DNA of 42,108 nt from Butyrivibrio sp. (GTDB lineage Bacteria > Bacillota > Clostridia > Lachnospirales > Lachnospiraceae): NCBI GenBank assembly GCA_022486625.1, contig JAKVKH010000033.1, forward strand, positions 1-42,108, written 5' to 3'. Under the pieces are notes generated by a model. The model was given only the letters and a program-made list of their open reading frames with translations, was not told where the DNA came from and searched no databases. This document shows, piece by piece, positions 8,460 through 17,155 of this stretch. Position 1 is the stretch's first letter, and every line of letters begins with the position of its first letter. A program made the position numbers and the translations under genes.

Positions 8460-9653
8460 TTACTGCAGACATGCATCCAGAATCTGTATCATATCATCCA
8501 CGTTCTGCTTCGAAATAATCAGCGGCGGAACAAATCTGATAATATCTGCTCCGGCATTGATCAGGATCAGTCCGCTTTCAAGGGCTTTATTAATATACGG
8601 TGCAACCGGTCTGTCAAAGACCAGTCCCTGCATCAGTCCTGCGCCCCTGCGTGCCACAATGAAATCATAACGCGCTGCCAGCTCATCCAGTCTTTTTTCA
8701 AGATAGGGAGCCACTTCATTCACATTCTCTATTATATGGTCGCTCTCGAATAAATCAAGAACTTTATTGACTGCAGCCGCTGCCAGCGGATTACCACCAT
8801 AAGTCGTGCCATGATCTCCTGCCACCAGTGAATGTGCTCCTGCTTTTTCATTTAAAAGAAAGGCACCGACCGGCACGCCGCATCCAAGTCCCTTTGCACA
8901 CGCCATGATATCCGGCTTTACCCCGTATTTCTGCCAGGCAAACATATATCCTGTACGTCCCATACCACACTGGACTTCATCCAGGATGAGAAGAATATCT
9001 TTCTCATCACAGAGTGCCCGGACCTTCTTCAGAAAAGCCTCTTCTGCAGGGAATATTCCACCCTCTCCCTGTACCGTTTCCATGATGATTGCACAGGTCT
9101 TTTCATTCACATTCTGCACAATGCTGTCAAAATCATTCAGCTCTGCAAAGCGGATGTTTCCAATCATCGGTTCGAACGGCTCTCTGTACTTCGGATTTCC
9201 GGTAACGGAAAGTGCCCCGAAGGTCCTGCCATGAAATGAATGGTTCATGGCAATAATCTCATGATCCTTCCTGCCATCCTTTAAGAATGCATACTTTCTG
9301 GCCGCCTTGATCGCACCTTCTATTGCTTCCGCTCCGCTGTTGGTAAAAAAGACGCGGTCCATCCCGCTGACTTTCTTCAGCTTCCTGGCTGCCTCAATTG
9401 CCGGTACATTATAATAATAATTAGAAGTATGTATCACCTTATCAATCTGATCCTTCAGGGCATTGTTATATGCTTCATTGTGATAACCCAGAGCAAATAC
9501 GGCGATTCCCGCTACGAAATCAAGATATTTTTTTCCATTAATGTCATAGAGATAAACCCCTTCACCACGATCCAGTACGACCTGATAACGGTTATAGGTA
9601 TGAAGCAGATCCTTCTCCGCTTCCTCAATATATTCCTGCATCTGATCACTCAT
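8460..9653 (-). CDS. argD: Acetylornithine aminotransferase
   Basis: This class-III PLP-dependent aminotransferase of 397 residues, cytoplasmic, makes N-acetylornithine from N-acetylglutamate semialdehyde using glutamate. The PLP region shows NSGAEAIEGAIKAARK, HGRTFGALSVTG, LDEVQCGMGRTG with Asp225, and the Schiff-base Lys254 in CAKGLGCGVPVGAF. Length is normal. A GGAAGG ribosome-binding site precedes the ATG. The gene follows argB by 23 bases in the argC-GNAT-argJ-argB-argD order, which identifies it as ArgD rather than a related ornithine or GABA aminotransferase. Confidence 0.95.
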   Translation of the reverse strand: MSDQMQEYIEEAEKDLLHTYNRYQVVLDRGEGVYLYDINGKKYLDFVAGIAVFALGYHNEAYNNALKDQIDKVIHTSNYYYNVPAIEAARKLKKVSGMDRVFFTNSGAEAIEGAIKAARKYAFLKDGRKDHEIIAMNHSFHGRTFGALSVTGNPKYREPFEPMIGNIRFAELNDFDSIVQNVNEKTCAIIMETVQGEGGIFPAEEAFLKKVRALCDEKDILLILDEVQCGMGRTGYMFAWQKYGVKPDIMACAKGLGCGVPVGAFLLNEKAGAHSLVAGDHGTTYGGNPLAAAAVNKVLDLFESDHIIENVNEVAPYLEKRLDELAARYDFIVARRGAGLMQGLVFDRPVAPYINKALESGLILINAGADIIRFVPPLIISKQNVDDMIQILDACLQ

Positions 9654-9676
9654 ATAAAGCCTTCCTTCCGTCTGTA

Positions 9677-10573
9677 TCAGCTGTTTGCCAGCTCATCCTC
9701 ATCATTCATGAACACCGTTCCGACACCTTTATTGGTGAAAACTTCCAGTAACAGACAGTGCGGAATTCTGCCATCCAGAATATGCACTCTGTGTACACCT
9801 TCCCTGACTGCAGAAACACAGTTGTTCAGTTTCGGCAGCATTCCACCGCCGATATTACCGGAAGCAATCAGCTGATCTGCCTCGGAACAGGTCATTCTGG
9901 AAATAAAGGTATCCGGATCATTAATGTCCTTGTAAACCCCTTCAATATCTGTCAGAAAAGCAAGTTTTTCCGCATGAACTGCCTTGGCAATCGCACAGGC
10001 TGCATCATCGGCATTAATATTGTAAGTATTGAATTCACCATCCAGACCGATCGGTGCAATAATCGGCAGATAATCGTGATCCAGAAGGTCGGATAATACC
10101 TCCGGATTCACCTGATCCACTTCTCCGACAAAGCCGATATCCTGCCCATCAGAATATTTCTTCTTCACACGCAGAAGTCCGCTGTCCTTACCACTGATTC
10201 CGATTGCCTTAACCCCAAGTTCTTCTACCATGGTAACCAGTTGCTTATTGATTCTTCCCAACACCATTTCTGCAATTTCCATAGTTTCATCATCCGTCAC
10301 GCGAAGGCCGTTAACGAACTTTGCTTCTTTTCCGACCTTGCCGACCCATTTACTGATGGCTTTTCCGCCTCCGTGCACAATAATCGGTTTAAATCCAACC
10401 AGCTTTAAAAGGGTCACATCCTGTATGACGCTTCGCTGCAGTTCTTCATTACTCATGGCACTTCCGCCATATTTTACCACAATGACTTTCCGGTTAAACT
10501 TCTGAATATAAGGAAGCGCTTCGATCAGCACCTCCGCTTTTTTCATTACGCTTTCCATGTCCTTGTCCATCAT
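9677..10573 (-). CDS. argB: Acetylglutamate kinase
   Basis: This amino-acid kinase of 298 residues phosphorylates N-acetylglutamate, the second step of arginine synthesis. Conserved parts are VVKYGGSAM near the N-terminus, [13 protein letters not shown] (about 61-75), [14 protein letters not shown] (about 89-102), the nucleotide-binding region with [12 protein letters not shown] (about 193-204) and FLTDIEGVY, and the C-terminal [18 protein letters not shown]. The N-terminal extension before the kinase core is compatible with the arginine-sensitive type, but this is inference. Two adjacent ATG codons (10573 and 10570) follow GAGG; either may be the start. Confidence 0.95.
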   Translation of the reverse strand: MMDKDMESVMKKAEVLIEALPYIQKFNRKVIVVKYGGSAMSNEELQRSVIQDVTLLKLVGFKPIIVHGGGKAISKWVGKVGKEAKFVNGLRVTDDETMEIAEMVLGRINKQLVTMVEELGVKAIGISGKDSGLLRVKKKYSDGQDIGFVGEVDQVNPEVLSDLLDHDYLPIIAPIGLDGEFNTYNINADDAACAIAKAVHAEKLAFLTDIEGVYKDINDPDTFISRMTCSEADQLIASGNIGGGMLPKLNNCVSAVREGVHRVHILDGRIPHCLLLEVFTNKGVGTVFMNDEDELANS

Positions 10574-10612
10574 ATCCTCATTTCCCTCATATACTGCATC
10601 CTGATTTATTTT

Positions 10613-11836
10613 TCAGCTTCTGTAATCTGCATTAATCTTCACATAATCATAAGTCAGGTCACATCCCCAGGCAGTTGCTTCCTCCTGCCCCATCTGCATA
10701 TCCACCAGGGCAGTCACACTCTTCTGCGACAGAATCTCAGTTGCCTCTTCTTCGCTGTAATCCGCAGCCTTTCCGTCATGGAAAAGAAGGATTTTGCCTG
10801 CCACACTTTCAATGTACAGGTCTACCCGGTCAGGATCAAACTGTACGCCGGAGTAGCCAAGCGCACACAGAATCCTACCCCAGTTGGCATCATGTCCGTA
10901 TATTGCTGCCTTGGTCAGACTTGAGCAGATCACAGATTTACTTAATATTCTTGCATTCTGCTTTGTATCTGCATGAATCACGTGCGTTTCGAAAAGTGCG
11001 GTCGCGCCTTCACCGTCCCCTGCCAGTGCCTTTGCCATCTCGGTACAGATCATTTTCAGTGCCTGTAAAAAAATCTGATAATTCTGATTCTTTTCCTTGA
11101 TTTCGTCATTTTCTGCCATCCCGTTTGCCAGAATCATCAGCGAATCATTGGTGGACATATCCCCATCCACAGAGATCATATTGAATGTATCCACCACTAC
11201 TTCCTTCAGCGCTTTCTGCAGCATTTCCCCTGAAACTGCCGCATCTGTTGTAATGAAACAGAGCATGGTACACATATTGGGATGAATCATTCCGGAGCCT
11301 TTGGCCATTGCACCCATATGACAGGTCTTTGTACCCAATGTAAATTCCACTGAGAGATGTTTGGAATGTGTATCCGTTGTCATAATCGCTTCTGCAGCCT
11401 GAATTCCCGCTTCCTGTGTATCGTCCAGCAGCATTTTAAGATGCTTTACCCCGTCTGTGACTCTGTCGATCGGAATCTGCATGCCGATGACACCTGTTGA
11501 TCCGATCAGGACACCATCTGCAGGTACTGACAGTTCCTTTCCGACCGCTTCTGCCGTCTTTTCACAGATTTCATATCCATCTTTTCCGGTACAGGCATTT
11601 GCGATTCCGGAATTGACGACTACCGCATAAACCGCATCAGATTCTGTTACAATCTTCTTATCCCAAAGAACCGGAGCCGCCTTTACCACATTACTGGTAA
11701 AAACCCCCGCTGCATGACACGGCTCACTGCTGCAGATCATTGCCATGTCCTTTCTTCCCTGATATTTGATTCCGGCCGCATACCCTGCCGCCTTAAAGCC
11801 CTTCGCATCAGTCACTGTACCCTGTGTCATCTTCAT
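10613..11836 (-). CDS. argJ: Bifunctional glutamate N-acetyltransferase/ornithine acetyltransferase
   Basis: ArgJ recycles the acetyl group from N-acetylornithine to glutamate and, in bifunctional forms, also uses acetyl-CoA. It is made as a precursor that cleaves itself before a catalytic Thr. Here the site is KGSGMIHPNMCTML with Thr190 preceded by Cys189, where Ala is the usual residue. Other family motifs are GVFTSNVVKAAPV, VVNSGIANACTG and IGSTGVIG near the N-terminus and GHDANWGRILCALGYSG in the second half. Length (407) is normal. The start is supported by GGAGGAACC. Whether it is mono- or bifunctional cannot be told from sequence alone; a GNAT gene lies directly upstream. Confidence 0.95.
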   Translation of the reverse strand: MKMTQGTVTDAKGFKAAGYAAGIKYQGRKDMAMICSSEPCHAAGVFTSNVVKAAPVLWDKKIVTESDAVYAVVVNSGIANACTGKDGYEICEKTAEAVGKELSVPADGVLIGSTGVIGMQIPIDRVTDGVKHLKMLLDDTQEAGIQAAEAIMTTDTHSKHLSVEFTLGTKTCHMGAMAKGSGMIHPNMCTMLCFITTDAAVSGEMLQKALKEVVVDTFNMISVDGDMSTNDSLMILANGMAENDEIKEKNQNYQIFLQALKMICTEMAKALAGDGEGATALFETHVIHADTKQNARILSKSVICSSLTKAAIYGHDANWGRILCALGYSGVQFDPDRVDLYIESVAGKILLFHDGKAADYSEEEATEILSQKSVTALVDMQMGQEEATAWGCDLTYDYVKINADYRS

Positions 11837-11865
11837 TTTAGGTTCCTCCGGATTATGGGATCTGT

Positions 11866-12324
11866 TTATCTGTTAAAAACAGTCAGATTATTTTCATTCA
11901 ATGTAAAATCGTAATAATTCATATCTGTCCTGTTGCTCCAACCCATCCTCTGCCAGAATGCATTGCCGATGGTATTGGTCACAAACGCATTCAGACATAC
12001 CTTGTTGATCCGTTCTGCCTTCAATGCTTCCATACAGAATTCCACCATTTTTTTGCCGATTCCGTGTCTTCTGTACTGCTCACTGACACAGACATGATAC
12101 AGACAGCCTCTTCTTCCGTCATGTCCACAGAGTACTGCACCGACGATTTTCCCATCTTCCACATCTACTGCACTGGTAGTCGGATTCCTTTTTAAAAAAA
12201 TTTCAATTCCTTCTCTTGAATCATCCATGCTGCGAATTCCAAATCCATGTATGGACATCCACAACGCATATACCGCATCATAATCTTCAGGTGTCATCAC
12301 TCTGACCATTTTCCTGCACTTCAC
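11866..12324 (-). CDS. GNAT-family N-acetyltransferase inside the arg operon
   Basis: This small acetyltransferase of about 152 residues shows the GNAT acetyl-CoA loop as VCVSEQYRRHGIGKKMVEFCMEAL (R/Q-x-x-G-x-G/A form) after the strand VGAVLCGHDGRRGCLYHV, and a C-terminal NAFWQRMGWSNR segment. It lies between argC (52 bases upstream) and argJ (29 bases downstream) on the same strand and is surely co-transcribed. Acetylation of glutamate (an ArgA-like role) would fit the location, but the fold does not reveal the substrate and a protein- or small-molecule acetyltransferase is equally possible. The start given is a GTG with AGAGG nine bases upstream; the ATG at 12309 has poorer spacing but would match typical GNAT N-termini. 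Confidence 0.85.
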   Translation of the reverse strand: MKCRKMVRVMTPEDYDAVYALWMSIHGFGIRSMDDSREGIEIFLKRNPTTSAVDVEDGKIVGAVLCGHDGRRGCLYHVCVSEQYRRHGIGKKMVEFCMEALKAERINKVCLNAFVTNTIGNAFWQRMGWSNRTDMNYYDFTLNENNLTVFNR

Positions 12325-12376
12325 TTTCCGATACCTCTTTGTATCGTCTGAAAATCATATTCTTACATTTTGCCTG

Positions 12377-13429
12377 TCAGGGGAAACACGGCACCAGATT
12401 CAATCCCGTCTTTTCATCCAGTCCAAACATAAGATTCATGTTCTGTACCGCCTGTCCTGCTGCGCCTTTTACCAGGTTATCAAGTGCGCCCATCATCACG
12501 ATTCTGCCCGTCCGTTCATCAATTTTAAACCCGATATCCACATAATTACTGGTTTCAACCCATCTTGTCTCCGGATAGACACCGTCTGCCAGAAGTCTGA
12601 TGAAATTTTCCTTTGCATAATACTTTTCATATGCTGCTCTGATTGTCTCTTTGTCAGGAAGTTTTCCGTTCACCTTTGTCAGTGTCGCATATTCCGTTGC
12701 CAGAATTCCTCTGTTCATCGGCACCAGATGCGGCGTAAAACTGATGGTGATCTCCCTGCCTGCCGCATATCCCAACTGTTCCTCAATTTCCGGTGTATGT
12801 CTGTGTACTGCAACGCCGTAAGGCTTGCAGCTCTCATTCACTTCGCAGTAGAGATTTGCCACCTTCGCACCTCTGCCTGCGCCAGACACGCCGCTGAGTG
12901 CATCCACAATGAGTGTATCCGGATCGATCAGTCCCTCTTTTACCAGCGGATAGGCTGTCAGAATCGAACAGGTCGTAAAGCATCCCGGATTTGCCACGAT
13001 CCTGGCATCTTTAATACTTTCTCTGTTGATCTCACACAGTCCGTAAACCGCTTCCTTAATATATTGCGGTGCCTTATGTTCGATTTTATACCACTTTTCG
13101 TAGACACTGATATCCTTCAGTCTGAAATCTGCACTCAGATCAATGATCTTCGTCTTTGTCAACACCTCATCATTTACCAGTGAAGCGCAGAGTCCCTGAG
13201 GAGTTGCCGTGAAAATCACATCCGCCTGCGCTGCAAGTTCTTCCATATTATCATCCATGCATTTTGCATCTACCAGCCGAAACATATTCTGATATATATC
13301 TGCATAATTCTGATCGATGTAGCTTCTGGAGCCATACCATACAATTTCCGCTTCCGGATGCGCCGTCAGAAGTCTTACAATTTCAGCACCGGCATAACCG
13401 GTTGAACCGATGATTCCTGCTTTTATCAT
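12377..13429 (-). CDS. argC: N-acetyl-gamma-glutamyl-phosphate reductase
   Basis: This NADPH-dependent reductase of 350 residues performs the third step of arginine synthesis. It has the Rossmann start IIGSTGYAGAEIVRLL, the segment TATPQGLCASLV, IIDLSADFRLKD, and the catalytic Cys150 in NPGCFTTCSILTAYPL. The later GVSGAGRGAK and HRHTPEIEEQLG with FTPHLVPMNRGI are typical of type-1 ArgC. It is the first gene of the leftward arginine operon, with its own promoter at 13494-13521, divergent from argG. GGAG precedes the ATG. Confidence 0.96.
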   Translation of the reverse strand: MIKAGIIGSTGYAGAEIVRLLTAHPEAEIVWYGSRSYIDQNYADIYQNMFRLVDAKCMDDNMEELAAQADVIFTATPQGLCASLVNDEVLTKTKIIDLSADFRLKDISVYEKWYKIEHKAPQYIKEAVYGLCEINRESIKDARIVANPGCFTTCSILTAYPLVKEGLIDPDTLIVDALSGVSGAGRGAKVANLYCEVNESCKPYGVAVHRHTPEIEEQLGYAAGREITISFTPHLVPMNRGILATEYATLTKVNGKLPDKETIRAAYEKYYAKENFIRLLADGVYPETRWVETSNYVDIGFKIDERTGRIVMMGALDNLVKGAAGQAVQNMNLMFGLDEKTGLNLVPCFP

Positions 13430-13493
13430 GACACAATCTCCATCCTGTCTATTCTGATATTCTTACTTTGTCTGTATACTTTCACTGTCTACC

Positions 13494-13521
13494 ATTATAA
13501 GCTGCCGCTGTCTTTCGTGAA
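13494..13521 (-). promoter_or_regulatory. Promoter of the argC operon
   Basis: On the minus strand a perfect -10 box TATAAT (13494-13499) lies 16 bases after a -35-like TTCACG (13516-13521, four of six consensus positions). Transcription would start near 13487, giving a leader of about 58 bases before argC. Confidence 0.6.
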
Positions 13522-13541
13522 AGTTTTTTCGACTTTTTTGT

Positions 13542-13559
13542 ATTGCATAAGTATACGTC
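13542..13559. promoter_or_regulatory. ARG-box-like ArgR operator 1
   Basis: The core TTGCATAAGTATACG resembles the imperfect palindrome bound by the arginine repressor (half-sites TGNAT and ATNCA separated by four mostly A/T bases). It stands between the argC and argG promoters. The same half-site TTGCATAA returns inverted as TTATGCAA at 13571-13578. The match is by eye and the outer positions deviate from consensus. Confidence 0.45.
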
Positions 13560-13584
13560 TGCATGTGCGATTATGCAAGGGTAA

Positions 13585-13602
13585 ATTTTATATTTATGCA
13601 CT
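13585..13602. promoter_or_regulatory. ARG-box-like ArgR operator 2
   Basis: The sequence ATTTTATATTTATGCACT fits the ARG-box pattern at most defined positions, with an A/T centre and a good right half ATGCA. Its start is 43 bases from that of the first box, close to four helical turns, as expected for cooperative binding by an ArgR hexamer. It lies about 40-55 bases upstream of the argG -35 region. Confidence 0.42.
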
Positions 13603-13639
13603 TATTTTTTGATTAATGATATATTTATACATTTTTTTC

Positions 13640-13668
13640 TTGCATTTCCGCTTTCTGTGATGTATATT
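13640..13668 (+). promoter_or_regulatory. argG promoter
   Basis: A -35 box TTGCAT (13640-13645), a 17-base spacer and a -10 box TATATT (13663-13668) precede argG by 63 bases. The expected start is near 13675. The rest of the 302-bp divergent spacer holds the argC promoter and the two ARG-box candidates; no gene is seen in it. Confidence 0.6.
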
Positions 13669-13731
13669 AATCTGCATATCAGATAATGACATGACCTGGT
13701 ACGGATGTACCTGCATGAATGGAGGAAAAAA

Positions 13732-15006
13732 ATGGCTGGTAAAAAAGAAAAGGTAATTCTTGCGTATTCCGGTGGTCTGGATACCACAACAATCATTCCG
13801 TGGCTGAAGGAAAACTTTAATTATGAAGTAATCTGTGTCTGTATCGACTGCGGTCAGGCAGAAGAACTTGACGGTCTTGAGGAAAGAGCCAAGTCCTGCG
13901 GCGCATCCAAGCTGTATGTACTCGATGTCATTGATGAATTCTGTGATGAATATATCGTTCCCTGCGTCATGGCACATGCAGTATATGAGAACCAGTATCT
14001 GCTCGGTACCTCCATGGCACGTCCGCTGATCGCCAAAAAGCTTGTGGAAATTGCCCGTAAGGAAAATGCCGTTGCCATCTGCCACGGCGCAACCGGAAAA
14101 GGAAATGACCAGATCCGTTTTGAACTCGGGATCAAGGCACTGGCTCCTGACATCAAGATCATTGCTGCCTGGAGAAGTGACAAGTGGAAACTCGATTCAC
14201 GTGAGTCAGAAATCGAGTACTGTCATCAGCATGGCATTCACCTGCCATTTTCTGCAGATAACAGCTACAGCCGTGACCGTAATCTGTGGCATATCTCCCA
14301 TGAAGGTCTGGAACTTGAAGATCCTTCCAAAGAGCCTAATTATAAGCACCTGCTCGTACTCGGCGTAACTCCGCAGGATGCTCCTGACAAGGAAACCACC
14401 GTAAAGATGACCTTTGAAGGCGGTATTCCCAAATCCGTTAACGGCAAAAAAATGAAGGTTTCCGATATCATCCGTACTCTCAATCAGCTTGGCGCAGAAA
14501 ACGGGATCGGAATTGTGGATATTGTCGAGAACCGTGTTGTCGGCATGAAGAGCCGCGGTGTATATGAAACTCCCGGCGGTACAATTCTGTATGCTGCACA
14601 TCAGCAACTTGAAGAGTTGATTTTAGACCGTGATACGTATACAATGAAGAAAGATATGGGCAATAAGTTTGCAGACATTATTTATGAAGGGAAATGGTTT
14701 ACTCCCCTCCGTGAAGCAGAGCAGGCATTTATTGAGTCCACGCAGAAATATGTGACCGGTGAAGTTACCTTCAAACTGTATAAGGGAAACATCATCAAAG
14801 CCGGAACCGTTTCACCGTATTCTCTCTATAATGCAAGCATTGCATCCTTTACAACAGGTGACCTTTATGATCATCACGATGCAGAAGGATTCATCAATCT
14901 GTTCGGCCTTTCCTGCAAGGTTCGCGCAATGAAAATGCAGGAAGTAAAAGATAATGCCAAAAAAGCAACTGCCAAAAAGCCGGTATCGAAAAATAAGAAA
15001 GCATAA
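13732..15006 (+). CDS. argG: Argininosuccinate synthase
   Basis: ArgG joins citrulline and aspartate with ATP to give argininosuccinate. The 424-residue protein begins with the ATP pyrophosphatase P-loop LAYSGGLDTT. It then has VCVCIDCGQAEE, the citrulline/aspartate-binding region CHGATGKGNDQIRFELG, AAWRSDKW, and ENRVVGMKSRGVYETPGGTIL. The start is at 13732 because a strong GGAGG lies eight bases upstream; an in-frame ATG at 13705 has no ribosome-binding site. The protein ends with a Lys/Ala-rich tail of about 20 residues (after EVKDN) beyond the usual family end. argF and argH, needed to complete the pathway, are not in the window. Confidence 0.96.
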   Translation: MAGKKEKVILAYSGGLDTTTIIPWLKENFNYEVICVCIDCGQAEELDGLEERAKSCGASKLYVLDVIDEFCDEYIVPCVMAHAVYENQYLLGTSMARPLIAKKLVEIARKENAVAICHGATGKGNDQIRFELGIKALAPDIKIIAAWRSDKWKLDSRESEIEYCHQHGIHLPFSADNSYSRDRNLWHISHEGLELEDPSKEPNYKHLLVLGVTPQDAPDKETTVKMTFEGGIPKSVNGKKMKVSDIIRTLNQLGAENGIGIVDIVENRVVGMKSRGVYETPGGTILYAAHQQLEELILDRDTYTMKKDMGNKFADIIYEGKWFTPLREAEQAFIESTQKYVTGEVTFKLYKGNIIKAGTVSPYSLYNASIASFTTGDLYDHHDAEGFINLFGLSCKVRAMKMQEVKDNAKKATAKKPVSKNKKA

Positions 15007-15021
15007 GAAAATGAGAGCATA

Positions 15022-15315
15022 ATGAATTCGATTATTTTTCTGGCAGTATATCTGGCCTCAGTCAATGTCATCGGGTTTGCTCTGATGGGCATCGACAAAC
15101 ATAAAGCAAGAGTTGGTGCCTTCCGTATTCCGGAAGGCACTCTTTTCGTGGTTGCAGCAATTGGCGGAAGCATAGGTTCCATCATCGGAATGTATACTTT
15201 CCACCACAAAACCAGGCACTGGTACTTCGTCTATGGCATGCCGGCGATTCTGGTTCTGCAGCTTCTGATTATTTTTCTTCTCTGGCGCGCACCAATTGAT
15301 TTTCGTTTCATGTAA
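15022..15315 (+). CDS. DUF1294 small membrane protein
   Basis: A 97-residue protein with an N-terminal hydrophobic segment (about 4-24), the conserved MGIDKHKARVGAFRIPEGTLF core, a Gly-rich membrane segment (about 43-60) with GGSIGSIIGMYTFHHKT, and a third hydrophobic helix at the C-terminus. This is the DUF1294 pattern; the biochemical role is not known. It starts 15 bases after argG on the same strand and is probably transcribed with it, although its ribosome-binding site (GAGAG) is weak. Confidence 0.85.
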   Translation: MNSIIFLAVYLASVNVIGFALMGIDKHKARVGAFRIPEGTLFVVAAIGGSIGSIIGMYTFHHKTRHWYFVYGMPAILVLQLLIIFLLWRAPIDFRFM

Positions 15316-15343
15316 TCACACAGCTCATGGAGGTTGACCGGCT

Positions 15344-16069
15344 ATGCATATTGCAGTATGTGACGACAATATTGCCGATCGCAAACAGATGGAAAGGCTC
15401 CTCGGCAGAGCCTCCGATCAGAATAAAAAAGATGGCGTTGAAGGCTATTATATCGATCTGTACGGGAACGTTCCTGCTCTGATGCAGTATCCCCAGATGT
15501 ATGATGTCATATTTCTGGATATCGTCAACGGGCCCGAAAATGGTCTTGATGTAGCCAGGCGCCTTCGTACACTTGGTGTTGTCTGCTGTATTGTGTTATG
15601 CAGTTCCGTATGGAACTATGAAACGCTGGCGACTTCAGATCATACTTCTTTTTATTATATGAGCAAGCCTATTCTGGCTGAAGATCTGAAGGATATGCTG
15701 CTGTTCTGCGAAACAAACCGTGTCCATCCCGAACCAATGATTGAACTTCGCGGAGAAAATGAGACCATCTATGCACACCGCGATGAAATTCTTTATGCGC
15801 AGGCACTCCGTAAAGGACTCCTTGGTGTTACCATGACAGATCACCGCATGATCCGGATTCTGAGTGATGCTGCCAATTTTTATGAACAGTTGATCAGCTT
15901 TGACTGTTTTATCCCGATTACCGACCATACAATTGTCAATATCCATCACATGACAAAAACTTTTCTTCTATCTGTCACAATGGATGATGGAGCATCACTG
16001 CACGTCAGTCCGTCTTTCCGCAGTAATATCAAAGAAGCCGTTAAATGGAAGCGCAATGATGTACACTAA
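15344..16069 (+). CDS. LytTR-family response regulator (orphan)
   Basis: This 241-residue regulator has an N-terminal receiver domain (VCDDN acidic pair near 5-9; FLDI with the phosphoacceptor Asp near 54; MSKP with the conserved Lys near 106). A C-terminal LytTR DNA-binding domain follows (about 130-235), recognisable from IYAHRDEILYAQALRK and FIPITDHTIVNIHHMTK. This family often controls peptide-signalled or envelope functions. No histidine kinase gene is adjacent, so the partner kinase must be elsewhere. GGAGG lies ten bases before the ATG. A strong hairpin terminator follows at 16068-16133. Confidence 0.88.
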   Translation: MHIAVCDDNIADRKQMERLLGRASDQNKKDGVEGYYIDLYGNVPALMQYPQMYDVIFLDIVNGPENGLDVARRLRTLGVVCCIVLCSSVWNYETLATSDHTSFYYMSKPILAEDLKDMLLFCETNRVHPEPMIELRGENETIYAHRDEILYAQALRKGLLGVTMTDHRMIRILSDAANFYEQLISFDCFIPITDHTIVNIHHMTKTFLLSVTMDDGASLHVSPSFRSNIKEAVKWKRNDVH

Positions 16070-16133
16070 AAAGCTGCAGGCAAAAGGAATCCTGGTATGC
16101 TACCAGTTACTTTCTTTTGTCTGCAGCCTTTTT
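16068..16133. terminator. Bidirectional intrinsic terminator between lytTR and degV
   Basis: AAAAGCTGCAGGCAAAAG pairs with CTTTTGTCTGCAGCCTTTT across a loop that itself contains CTGGTA-tgc-TACCAG. The outer stem is flanked by A-runs on the left and T-runs on the right, so it can end transcription of the rightward lytTR gene and the leftward degV gene. Confidence 0.85.
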
Positions 16134-16146
16134 AACCGCTTATCTC

Positions 16147-16983
16147 TTAACAGGTTACCACAATTCCACCGTCATTTGCATACATTGTTGCAACGCCCGC
16201 CGTATCCACTACAATTACGTCCTTAAATGCTGCCTTGGTCAAAATCATGTCTTTCACCAGCATTGCACGCTCATAGCAGTTACAATGACTGATCATAAGT
16301 CTCTTCTCTTCCGGATGTTCCGTTTCTCTGACTGCAAGTTCTGCCATCTTTAAAAGTGCCTTCTTGATCCCGACACCCTGCCCTCTCTGCACAATATCGC
16401 CATGGTTTCCTGCACAGATCGGTTTGATATTCAGCGTAGATGCAACCAGTGCCTTCATTCCTGAAAGCCTTCCATTTTTTCGAAGTGTATCCAGATTATC
16501 AAGTACAAAATAGGTATTCATTCCGTTGCGGTACTTCTCCAGTTCAGGAACTACCTCATCAAATGAAAGTCCACTCTCTGCAAGTTCCATTGCCTTAAGT
16601 GCGATCTGTGTTTCGCCGCAGCAGGCAGAAAGTGAATCTGCGACATAAATATTCTTTTCTCCGATTTCCTCGTGATATATATCTTTACCCAGAAGCGCAC
16701 TGTTATAACTTCCGCTCAGATGTGAGGAAAGTGTTACCGCATATACATCCTCCGCATCTGTTGTATAAGCTTTCATATATCTGTCCGGAGAAGGGCATGC
16801 AGACTTCGGGCACTGCGCACAGGATGCAACTTTTTCCAGAAATTCCTTCTGGTTGAAGTTCTCATCATCCATAATATGATAGTCCCCAACCTCAAGTCCA
16901 AGCGGTACAATTTCAAACCGTGGATCCTTTTTGTACTTTTCCGGTAAATCACAACAACTGTCGACAACGATTTTATAACTCAT
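16147..16983 (-). CDS. DegV-family fatty-acid-binding protein
   Basis: This cytoplasmic protein of 279 residues belongs to the DegV/FakB-like family that binds a fatty acid, in some cases for phosphorylation by a FakA kinase. Motifs: VVDSCCDLPEKY at the N-terminus, the CAQCPKSACPSPDRYMKAY segment, VTLSSHLSGSYNSALLG with the Ser/Thr contacts to the carboxylate, and LDNLDTLRKNGRLSGMKALV. The start was set at 16983 because GGAGGG lies five bases upstream; an earlier in-frame ATG lacks a site. It is monocistronic, ending at the shared terminator with lytTR. No fakA is adjacent. Confidence 0.9.
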   Translation of the reverse strand: MSYKIVVDSCCDLPEKYKKDPRFEIVPLGLEVGDYHIMDDENFNQKEFLEKVASCAQCPKSACPSPDRYMKAYTTDAEDVYAVTLSSHLSGSYNSALLGKDIYHEEIGEKNIYVADSLSACCGETQIALKAMELAESGLSFDEVVPELEKYRNGMNTYFVLDNLDTLRKNGRLSGMKALVASTLNIKPICAGNHGDIVQRGQGVGIKKALLKMAELAVRETEHPEEKRLMISHCNCYERAMLVKDMILTKAAFKDVIVVDTAGVATMYANDGGIVVTC

Positions 16984-17105
16984 ATACCCTCCGGGATTTT
17001 TAAACATAAATGTAGTTTTCTATACTACATATGATAGCACCGATCCTCTGTTCCGTAAAGTTATACGCTCGGTGCATAATTATCTTTTTATAATTCCTGT
17101 TGCTA

Positions 17106-17114
17106 TGGTACAAT
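17106..17114 (+). promoter_or_regulatory. Extended -10 promoter of the DUF5721 gene
   Basis: TGGTACAAT is an extended -10 element (TG, one base, TACAAT) 42 bases before the ATG at 17156; no good -35 box is seen. The flanking TAT and ACATTCAA recur almost exactly at 35215-35233 upstream of the glycosidase gene. Its position shows that the in-frame ATG at 17072 is not used. Confidence 0.55.
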
Positions 17115-17155
17115 ACATTCAAATACTACATCACATCGAAAGCAGAACACAGAAA

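Noticed and set aside
13594..14085. Minus-strand ORF across the argG start
   Set aside because: It covers the argG promoter and P-loop region in antisense, has no ribosome-binding site and no domain.
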